Positions 35,638 to 46,023 of a stretch of DNA of 64,000 bases are shown here, piece by piece. Made by a program: the position numbers and the translations under genes. The DNA is from Bryum argenteum (Eukaryota > Streptophyta > Bryopsida > Bryales > Bryaceae): positions 24,196,097 through 24,260,096 of the forward strand of contig CM073324.1 in assembly GCA_037043015.1 (NCBI GenBank), given 5' to 3'. How positions within the stretch are numbered: the stretch's first letter is position 1; each line of letters begins with the position of its first letter. The notes under the pieces were generated by a model, which made no database searches, had not been told where the DNA came from, and was given only the letters and a program-made list of their open reading frames with translations.

Positions 35638-38600
35638 GATGTCGTATTCTCCGCATCGAGAATATATGCGTCACACTTTTAATACCACCCTGTTTCAAGC
35701 TTTGGAACATCACCAACTCAGTCGAACGTTTTCCGACACAAAATTTATGTACACAAATTTCTGATTCAATAGCCACAACAACACGAACCACAAAATTCTA
35801 AGTAGATTTTTTCTCACTAAAGTTCAGAACTACAAGGGGACTTGTTTGACCTTATGTTTTCCCGACAGAGGTATCGCCTCTTCCGACAACCGAAACAGAA
35901 ACAAAGAACGGCGTAAGTCTATATTTCATGACTCAGAAATTCACATCATTCATTTGCATAACATCACAGTACATCTCAATATCTGCCAAGTATATACGCG
36001 AAAAGAATAATGGCACAGGCAGGTCCGACGCAAGGTCAACCAGACCAGCTTGAATGCGTGGCCATACTCCCTCACAGCTCCATACGCAAGCCCAAAATGT
36101 GCCAGTTCTGAACCAATACTAACAGATTCCCACAGTTTACCCTTTGTTGGTCTGCCAACGATAAAAAAATTCGTAAAATCTCGAAACCTCTGCATTTGTA
36201 AAAACTACAACTGGACCTCCCCACGCCTAACAACAGTTTCCTCCGCCTCCGCATACAATCACTGAATGCAAGTAAAAAATTTAGACCAGTACTGCTCTTT
36301 ACTAATTTTTATAATCGAGTGAAGACAGAGCTTTAAGGAAATTGCAGATCTATGCTTTCCTCGATGGAGCTGCGACAAGAAAGTCATTATGAGGAAGCAA
36401 TCATTTTAGTGACGGTGACCTTGAAGCCACGAACCGAAAATGCGCCGCGGTCATGCTCAATCAACAAATTACGTTACTGTAGTCGCACACAAACCTTGAT
36501 GCACACGTGGACGATAATTAACATGATACTGACAGAATCGTCGCCATGTCAAACGCGTACTCTTACCGTAAAACCTCCGATTCTGGCGCAGACTCTCAGC
36601 CAAGCACCATACTCTCTTACAACAACTCACGAAGAAGCGGGAAAATCTAAAAAACACTGTATTACAAATTTACAATCAAGAAAGCGATCACAAAATGCAC
36701 GGCGCAAAGGTCTCGCCAAAGTGAAAACGTGAATTCTCCTTGAAATCAACACAACCTACGGAAACGCATGCTAAAGCACATGAACAATCCATACCTGTAT
36801 TGTAACGCATTGATAATTGGATCAGAAAACCGAAAACATCACAGCCTCCTCGTCATCAGACTCTTCAACTCTCTTCAAACTAGTGCGTTTCAAACCTTAC
36901 TACTTCGCTTCGCCATTGACTACTCACACTACTCACACGCCAAAAAAACTAACGGCACAATTGCATCGCAGCGAATTGCAGCAACTCCGTTAATGATCAC
37001 ATTACATTCAGGCGATGATAATTACATTCCGCGATAGTTACGTCAAACTACTACATTCTGTCTCAGCTAGCTTCCTGAGTGCAACAAGAATGAATCGATC
37101 GGTTGTACCTTGTAAGAGAATAGCGTTCGATCTCCTTCTCCCAGCCTTCTAAGCCAGATTGTGAGAGTGAGAATTGCAAAGGATCCGGTGCTGGTGAGGA
37201 GAGAAAGGAAGTGAGATGCTGGTTTTATACACAACCAGGTGGCGAATGCTTTAAAGTTTAAACTGCAGTGGAGGTCCAGAGCGATGGCTGACTGCAGCAA
37301 CGAAAAGTAACGGAGGGCGCGGCTGCGGCCGGCTATGTGGCTCTGGCTGTGGCTGGGACAAAGTAATGCGGGCTGCGGCTGCGGCCGGCAATATGGCTCT
37401 GGCTGTGGCTGGGACAAAGTAATGAGGGCCGCGGCTGCGGTCGGCCATGGGGCCCAGCGGCCATGGCTGGGAGAGAAGAATCATCCTCCGCAACTTCGCG
37501 TCACCGTCAGCGTCCATGTTTACGGTCTACTCCACCGGTGACCGGCATTTGCTAGCCGTCGCTTCCGGACACTTCACCGCTCATGTACCGTTCAATTTTT
37601 GTTCGTGGGCCCCAATGTTATTTTACAGATATTTGGGGTTTATAAGATTTGCTTAGGCTCCCCTATGTGTCTATGGAGTGGCTTGTTGGAGTAAAATGGC
37701 TTCGAAGAATATATCTTGATAAAAATACTTTGCCTCGAATTTGGACAAAACAAACAATGGGTTACAAAAGTATAGTATACTACTTGGGTTTCATACCTAT
37801 ATTAAAAACCTAAATCTTCAAGATAAGTCCCTAATAAGTCATGCTTGTTTTTTGATGATAGTAAGTTAAAAATCTATTTTTTCAAAATAGAGTAACATAG
37901 GTTACATTGTGGAATGATGCGTTTAGATATTGTATGTATGAAGCTCAACCCTCTAAGTTCTTTTCAAAATATTTCTTGTGTTGATTTTTTCATTTATCAA
38001 GAAAAAATATAGATGAAAAATAAATACCTGAAAATTCCCAAATGTTGCAATTCAAATATCTTGGATGAAAGGCTAGAACATCTTGGTTGCCTTGTATCAT
38101 AGTGATCAATGCATTATTCAAGAATGTAGCTACCATTGTCAACTCAACATTTTTCAACTCTCATTCTCAAGCTTTCCTCCATGCTAAGGATATGATGGGT
38201 CATTGCTAGAGCAATCTATGAAAATGGGGATCAAAACCTTGAAATTGAAAATCATTTACGTGTATCTCTAATTTACAAATTGATGATAAACAAACATGAC
38301 TTCATTTTCCTTTTCTAAAAAAAATGTATTTCCATAGTTATCCATATAAAAAGTTTGAAATATCCTCCTCAACCACCAATGAATTCCATAGTAAATGACA
38401 AGTGACAAATTACTCTTGTGTTCCTAAAGCATGAGAGAGTGACTACACTTGATGATGTTCATGAGCAGCATCAATCAATTGACTCACGCCAAAATTGTTT
38501 GATTTCTGCTAGTAAACTTCTTTCAAGCTTTCAAACAAAGAAAAGTTGACATTTCAAGAGAAACCAATCCACAATGTACCAAATTCCACCATCATTAACT

Positions 38601-39464
38601 CTTACTCTTTTACAGACCTTGGGGTGAGCCTTATCCTTGACATTCAAAAGTACAAACTGAACATACTGTGTACGGAAATGGACACAATGATATCAGTCTC
38701 CATTCAAACTTTATATGACAGGGAAGGCAAACCTCCAGATACATGTGAAGGCTATCTGAACCACGTTTCCTTGATACACTAGAAGATATTTGACTTTCAG
38801 ATGTTCAGTTTTTGAAGACTCTTCATCATGCCTTGAAACTGGGAACACATCAAAGTGCGTGGAGTTGAAGATGTGTACCATAATTGCTCAAGCATGACAG
38901 ACATGATAAGCCCTTGAAGGTGATATACTTCTTAAGAATTACTGCAGAGAATTTCCAGCAATCAACCTTCAGTTCTGTAAATAAGCATTCAAAGTTTTAC
39001 TTCATGAAACTTCTTGACTGCAATAAGATGAAAATGGTATGACAAAGCATCGGTGCAAGAAAGAGTGACTCTGTGCATATGATCTTCTGATAAAGTTCGG
39101 CATATGTATTCTTATCTTGTCAACAATGCTTCTTAAAATTGTTCTGTGCAGACATGAACTCGTATCGTATATTCAGATTACTCAGAAAGTTTGGCATCTC
39201 CTGATAGCTGAACATGCATTACAACTTGAATAGTCTCCAAGATAATAGCAAAATTGAGAATGATATGAAACTGTATCCAAGTATTTACAATTGTTAATCC
39301 AGTTACCAAAAGTTAGTTAATCTGTGTACTTCTCTCTCTACTGTAATAAAACATCAATACCAAGGTGCCCATGATACTCTATTAAAAAGGGCCATATACT
39401 ATATACGAATTTGCATGCTGAGGATTACAAAACAAAATTATCCTCATCATAAAATGCTCACATT
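35638..39464. other. Intergenic region upstream of ABCG and downstream of CHX
   Basis: The 5' flank of the ABCG gene includes a GC-rich tandem repeat near 37,325-37,450. Frames at 36352-36732 and 38546-38782 have no recognised domain. From about 37,650 the DNA becomes AT-rich, with no gene seen. Confidence 0.5.
37325..37450. repeat. 56-bp GC-rich tandem repeat, just over two copies
   Basis: Units beginning GCGGCCGGC at 37325 and 37381, and a partial third at about 37437, share GGCTCTGGCTGTGGCTGGGA and a GACAAAGTAATG tail. It lies about 1.7-1.8 kb upstream of the ABCG start. The long open frames across it follow from the repeat and its composition. Confidence 0.8.
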
Positions 39465-42400
39465 CTACTTGAACCTGCTACTTTCACTATTGTCATCGGA
39501 AGTTGTAGAAGCATCCACATCACTAGGAGCTGAAGAATCTGAAGAGCCACGCTCATATTCTTCCGCAACAGGACGCGAGAAATCATCGTTTTGGGGGGAC
39601 GGCTTGTATTGTTGCACCACAAGCAAGGATGTTTGCGTGTTTTTGGACACTAGAAAGTTACCCAAGTGTCCGAGACCATGATCCTCAAGTGTACAAGAAA
39701 ACGCACTTCGCTCTACGAGTAGACTTTGCATCCCGGTGATTATCAAACCATTTGGATGTATGGTATTGACAATGTCAAGTATAGACATCTCAAGATTCTT
39801 TGCTTCGATCACTTTGAGTGTCATGTTACAAACTTCATCTTTCTTGAAGTTTATTGTTGTTGCTGCGGCTAGGGATTCCATATCCATGTTTCTTTCCTTT
39901 TGAAACACGATATTGTCCACAAATACATGAACTTCTGAGCCGTCCGCATTTACCATGTCCACCTTCTCATTGGCGTCGTGTGTCTTCGTCCATGGTGCTA
40001 GAAAGAAATCACCGAGACATTGCAAAGCACTCCTTGGTCGCGATTTTGTTTCTACATGTGATGTTACTAGCATGTTGTGGTCAGTAGTAACGAATTGGAT
40101 CACTGTAAGCTTGACATCAACACCACGCTGCAACATACGGCATGCGAGTATCAATGCTTCTCGGTCATCGGGGCCTCCGAAGAAAAACACATAGATGTGT
40201 TGATTTGTATCACGGAGACTAGTTTTTGGTCCGTTATCAACCAAGACTCCCACTGAGCAAGGAGGGTCTTGTAATACCTTCAGATTCACCTCTTTTAGCC
40301 CCCCCACACTTTTGTTAACAAAGTTCTCTTGATGCATGTGAAATGGGAGTAGTAAAAAATTCACTCTGTTGGAGCATGCACTGTTACGAATATCGATGTG
40401 CATGCTGTCGAAAGCACTAATGGCGACATCAACCTTGACTTTTTCTTGCCGTAGCTCCGCATATATCTGAAAATTACAACTTCTATTGCTTCAGGCTCCC
40501 AAACTAGATGATGATTTTATTCTTGTTATAAGATTGAACACAAGCTAACGGTTCTTCAATATATCAGATGCTAGATTAACGGAGATTCTTTTTCTGTATG
40601 ATTGAATAAGAAGTGGTAAGATGCATTACCTTGTCCATAGAGTCATCGTGGCTCTCGTGCCTTGAAAGTACAGCATGTTGTATTGACGAAAAACGATCCG
40701 AGCATTCCATCAAGTGAAGTACATGCGCTTGCAACTTGTCATCTTTTCCTCTCAAAATCTCCATCATATTTCTCATACTACGTATGTGTGATGAGCCGAT
40801 GGGGCAAAACAGCACACTTAGATCGTCCTTGCCATCACCAATGCTTCGTCGTTTGTAAGGTGGGAGATCTCTAGCTTCTTTGTAGAGCCACATCACTATG
40901 GGAGTTGTCATAAAGGTCGTCATGATGGCCATGATCACCATTATTGCAAATGTTTGTTCACTCAAAACCTGCGTACACAATAAGACTTAAGAATTCAGTC
41001 CACACCCATGTTCCTCTGCTTTGTTTTAGATTACTACAGTGTAATTGGCAAACGAAGGAATAAAATCTTACCCCTTTTGAGAGGCCAATGTTGAGAACGA
41101 TTAATTCAACAAGACCTTTGGTATTCATGAGGAAGCCAAGGGCAAGAGCCTTGCGATTTTTAACACCCCAAGATTTAGCCACAATGAAAGTTGCCGACAC
41201 TTTCCCGATGCATGCTGTTGCTAGTACCATGAAAAGGATCAACACTGCAATCAAAAACACAAGGTTAGGCAAATGAAGTATGAGAGTAGTGCACCCACAA
41301 GACTATCATTTTATGCTTCATGTGAAGAATCTCGAAGTTTTAAATCTGCTTCCTTTATATAACGCATATGGACAAAGAGACTGAGATGTCTATGATTACC
41401 TGCAGTTCCACTGTCGATGGAGGAAAATTTCGTTTTCAAACCAGATGCAGCAAAGTAGAGCGGCAAGAACAAGACAGTAACGTAGTCTTCGACCTTCTCT
41501 ATCAATGACGCTGCAACACAGACAGAAAACCACCTGTTGCTGTGCAATTCCTCTTATTATCACATACTGATACTTCAAAACCTGCAGATAATGGCTTGAA
41601 GACGAGACTCTAGCAGATTGACTTACTTGCATATCGAGTGTCTTTGGGAATTATGAGTCCACAAATAAAAGCTCCAAAAATGACATGAATGCCAATCATG
41701 TCGGTGAGAAACGCCGAGCCGAGAACGAGCAAGAGTGTAAGTGCAATAACAGGCTCTGAAGTGGGAATGTCCCTGTTGCGGTGTGCAAGAAAGTGCATTA
41801 CTGGGGAGACGACGAGGAACATGAAGGCCACGAAGGCGGTGCCGAGAAGGAGCACCCATACGGCCACTAGTGGACTCGAGCCCGAGTTTGTTATGGCCAC
41901 TGCCAATGCTAGAAGCACCCAGGCTACCACGTCGTTCAGTGCCGCTGCAGACATGGCTATTTGCCCAACCTGCACACATCTCGCTCTGTTAAAGTGACAA
42001 TAATCCACACTTTTAAGACGGTTAGAATTCAATCAAAAGAGAGAGTGGTACTACAAGAAAGCAATGTGCGTCGAGGTGGGTCACCAAAATGGTACTTTTG
42101 GTATGTCAGAATGGCACTTGGAATATTTCCAGGTAGTAAGTTCATAGAATGTGTGAGATTTGTGATGTTAGAGGTTGGTGTTGGAGTAGTTGCAGTTTAC
42201 CTCAGTGTTGAGGAGCTTGCATTCTGTGAGAATGCGGGCGAGAACAGGAAAGGCAGTAATGGAAAGCGCCACGCCGATAAACAGAGCGAACGCTCCGAAA
42301 CTGGAAGATGAAGGTTCGAGAACGTTGTGTATGATGTAGGCTAATATTGCTCCCATTCCAAACGGGAGCGTTATGCCTGCCGCTGCTAACCATACCATCT

Positions 42401-43061
42401 TCACTCCCGACCTGACATAAATTCATTCTCTCAGGTTAGCCACTCTTCTGTTAGTAGCATTGATGCTCATCTCGATTCTTATTCTCTATTGCAGAGAAAG
42501 CTGCAATGAAACGACAGAAGGAGAGGTTTTGTTTTAGTTACTTGCGAATCTGGTTGATATCCAATTCCAATCCCACCAGGAAGAGGAAGAAGATGAGACC
42601 GAATTCCGAAACAGTCTCCAGCACTGTCATCGAGCTCTCTGGAAATATGTTCGCAGTGAAGCCTGGAATGTTTCCGAAAGCTGTCGGTCCCAATAGTATA
42701 CCTCCCAAGATTTCTGCATACACAACGAGATTCAGAATTACCGTATCGAGACAAGCTTTTTGAATTTGATAAAAAATAAATTCCTTTGACTGTCATTGCC
42801 ATCTCTCATTCTGGTCCACGTTGATGGTACGTCTACAATGTCTAATAGAAAGAAAGGAAAGCAGCCATAGCTAAGGAGCTTACCAGCAACAACACGTGGT
42901 TGCTTGAAAGGACGCATCAGGAGTGCGAGAGAGCGCGACAACAAGATGATGATCCCCACTTGAAGAATGAGGAGCAGAAGAGAGTGGTGAATGGGATTGT
43001 CGCCTGCCACCAGGCCGCTTGAAGTTACCGAAACATCCTCAGTTGCACTATCTGAAGCCAT
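39465..43061 (-). CDS. CHX-type cation/proton antiporter (CPA2 family)
   Basis: Eight exons on the minus strand, roughly 42884-43061, 42542-42713, 42201-42411, 41627-41969, 41400-41510, 41073-41244, about 40632-40968 and 39465-40467, give about 840 residues, the usual size. The N-terminal half is an Na+/H+-exchanger domain with about 12 membrane helices: LGGILLGPTAFG, FLFLVGLELD, SITAFPVLARIL, AALNDVVAWVLLALAVA (with the family's Asn-Asp pair in the ion path), FGAFICGLIIP and MNTKGLVELIVLNIGLSKG. The C-terminal half is cytosolic and regulatory, with universal-stress-like folds (SVLFCPIG, FFFGGPDDREALILACRM) and an acidic Ser-rich tail. Plant CHX proteins move K+ or Na+ against H+ across endomembranes or the plasma membrane; the exact ion cannot be read from sequence. 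I chose the ATG at 43061 because the codon at 43070 is GTG. Confidence 0.93.
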
Positions 43062-43190
43062 TGTTGACACTGGTTCAAGTCTCTCGATTCGGAAGGCACT
43101 CTCCTCAGCCTGGTGATCCTACACTAACCTTCCATTCTAGCCACAACTACGAAGAAGTCCATGAAGCTCTCAAACTGTGGTTGGGCTAAG

Positions 43191-43278
43191 ATGTAGTATC
43201 GGCGACCTTCCATGTATTATTTCGTGCAGAATGTAGCAAGCGGGTACATTTGCCGAGGTGAGGTCGCCGATACTACAT
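43191..43278. repeat. Perfect 18-bp inverted repeat with 52-nt loop
   Basis: ATGTAGTATCGGCGACCT (43191-43208) and its exact reverse complement (43261-43278) flank a 52-base loop that does not pair well. It lies 130-217 bp upstream of the CHX start codon, so it falls in the leader or proximal promoter. It could be an RNA stem-loop, a MITE remnant or a small-RNA precursor. Confidence 0.85.
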
Positions 43279-43639
43279 GTGTCCCCTGTGGTTGAGAGTC
43301 CAAGAGAATTTCAACCAATTCGACGATCGATCCTCGTGACTGCTACTACGCCAGGACTGCTCTGACAAGTGTAATCACAATCATGTCTGTTATATGATTG
43401 CGCTCAAATCTCTTGGTTAGGAACTCACCTAGCTACATGTGCGACCCTCTGACGTACTATACGCTCAATAAGTCAAGACAGTGGACGTACTAGTACAAAT
43501 TTCGTCGATCAAACGAATGGTCTGTATGATTCAAAGCTCTTATAGAATCTAGCTTCACAACAGAGTTACCCACTGTCACGGAAGAATCTCAGACTACGAG
43601 ATTGTAACTTCAGGCAGTCCTTGATAGATTGATTCAATC

Positions 43640-44060
43640 CTCGTAATAACTGCTCTTCTAACCTTCTGCACTGATCGGCCCTACAGTCGAAACGCCGTGT
43701 AAGTAATCATCACCTCGACCTATGAAAAAGCTACAGAGATTGATGGATACTGTGGGCTCAAAGTGTCTGTCCTTATTACCAAGATACTACTGCAGTAAGT
43801 CGCACGAATCGAGACCTGCCATGTGGATCTCAAGGAAGAAAAGAGAGATGGAATCAGCAGACCTTGTCTTGCCTCACCACTAAAGTTGAAAAGAATGGCA
43901 GATCCTAATCCTGACCTTCACCTACTTCAAGCATCTCAAGTCCTTGGTACGTTGGTTCATACTCGTAATAACTGCACTTATAACCTGATCGGCCCTACAC
44001 AGATTGATAAAAACATCTGTGTGCTCAGTCCTACACGGATAATAACTGCATTGATCAGAG
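43640..44060. repeat. Diverged local repeat, two to three copies
   Basis: CTCGTAATAACTGC followed within 30 bp by TGATCGGCCCTACA occurs at about 43,640-43,685 and again at about 43,962-44,000. A weaker third form (GGATAATAACTGCATTGATC) is near 44,038. Their origin is unknown. Confidence 0.55.
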
Positions 44061-45589
44061 CTTCCACTTTCGGGGTAAGTAAGATTAAGAGATACGGGAC
44101 AGAGAGTTGGTGGCAGTCTCGGTCGAAGAGTACTTCGGTCTTCAGTCAACTAAAGGAATGGTGCACTGCGCATCGATCAATGCTTTAGAACGACAGAGTC
44201 TGGTACTTGAAAATGGACTCATAATGTGTTTTCTTGTGGACGATCTTTGTTTTATACGATTCACCGAACGTATGTAAGTTATGTGGTGCACGAGAGATCA
44301 ATCTCTTCATGGTTCACAATTGCTCAGGTGTGCTTTTCCGCTCTTGGAACGCCACGTTTCCGCCTGTCCTGCACGATGAAACCGACCGTTTGCTTTTCTA
44401 GTGTGTACCATACTCCCTTTTGCTACGACTACATGAAATCAAGCTTTTGCTGCCCTTTGAGCATCGATGAACAATATTAAGGCTTTTGTAATCTTTTGCC
44501 CAGGGTTACACAATCTGCTTCCACTGACTCTGAGCGTTTTTTAACATAAGTCAAAGAAAGTTAGAGCTCATCTTTGTTGTTTAGGACAAGTCATTTGAAT
44601 GTCGCATTATATTCTTGGGTATCTAAGAAGATTATGTGGGAATAGTACATAAAGTGCACTGACTTCAGAGTAGTCCAGACCAACGAGAGCGGGCTACTTA
44701 CGGTTACAGCAAGCTTAGAACTCTTGGATTACATAAACAGTACTCGTACTAGACAGTATTATTGATGCTTAGCCTACATCTATCGACTAGAATTGAAAGT
44801 ACCTTCCGTTTGTAAAGTCAGGTCTATCTTACCGTGGTAGAATGCACAGAGTATGACTATGTCAAACACTTTGTATATCTTGGTTTTTTTAGTTTTTTTG
44901 AAAGTGATCGAAGTATCTTCGAACAACACGTACGTTTTCAGGTTGAATATGATATCTGGTTTAATAGATTTTGTTTCTTGTTAGCTTTTGAATGTGGTTC
45001 AATGTGCTAGAGTTGCTTGTCAGTGAAGTGAACATGGCTGTTTGCGGATGGGAGAATTCGTTTGCTGCTTGGTTATGGTCAAATCTTTGGAGTTAAAGAA
45101 TGCTCATTGTATAAGTACTATGGATGGACTTTCAGTTTGTGCCTTTTTTTATACAGTTTCTTAAAAGTATGATTATATTGTATTAGAATAATGAATATGG
45201 TCATGCTCTCATTGATTGCACCCCTTGTGTAATATCATAGCTCTGGAGTGCGATATGTGGACATTGTACAATCAGAGCTCACTCTAATCCTAATTCTTGA
45301 CATACACCTCAAATGTGAAATCATGAAACATAATGAAAAAGAGGGTTTGAGTGTAAGGTAGTGTGCTCAAAATTCGAACAGCACCCGACGGAGATCAGTC
45401 ACTAGCTTCATCCAAGCAAAGATACATCTTAGCTTCCATTGCCAATTCTAGATATACCAATGGTGTACATTTGAGAGGTGTACATATGAGACTAGACGAT
45501 TTTTGGTACTTCTCATTGAACTAGCTTCTTAAACTCATGGGAATATCAAAATCCATGATTTCAATTGATCCAAATTCATGAAAAAAAAT

Positions 45590-46023
45590 CGCCCTTTCTT
45601 CAACTATGCAAATGCAGGGGTAAACACCACCCATTTGAAGGAGTTGCAAATATGGGGGAGAGAATACACTCCCAAATTTGTAAGTTTCTCAAGTGTGTAA
45701 AACTCCCAAAAGAGTTTGGCCACTTCTTCAACTTACTACATTTTCAGAAGTCCCATTTCCCTACTACAACCAAATTCTCAAGCCCATCTGAACACTCCTC
45801 TAATGCCTCACACTCCCACATTTCCACGATCTTCAAGCATACTAACATTCCAAAGGTATTTAGCCCCTTCTTCTACTTTCTGCATTTTGAGAAGTCCAAT
45901 TCCTCTACCGCAACCAAATCCTCAAGCCCATCTCGAAACTCCTCTAACACCTCACACTCCCACATTTGCAAGTTCCTCAACCGTGCTAATCTCCCAAATG
46001 GATTTGGCCCCTTCCTCAACTTT
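45590..46023 (-). pseudogene. Decayed LRR tail beyond the frameshift
   Basis: The 144-bp LRR repeat continues past the current stop of the kinase-NB-LRR gene. At about 46,030 the usual GACTTCTCAAAATG has become AACTTTTTCAAAATG, one base longer, which brings an immediate TAG into frame. Two to three more repeat units follow downstream, recognisable (for example GLENLV-like and EECEALEE-like codons) but with several stops. They show that the array once extended to about 45,600. Confidence 0.8.

Larger units (their letters stand above)
43062..45564. other. Intergenic region upstream of CHX
   Basis: The CHX promoter side, holding the inverted repeat at 43191-43278 and a diverged repeat family near 43,640-44,060. 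Short open frames (43823-44188, 44226-44480) lack motifs. No gene is called. Confidence 0.5.

Noticed and set aside
36352-36732. 126-codon plus-strand frame as a gene
   Set aside because: Low-complexity Thr/Ser/Lys-rich product with no motif, in the 5' flank of the ABCG gene, with competing frames on the other strand.
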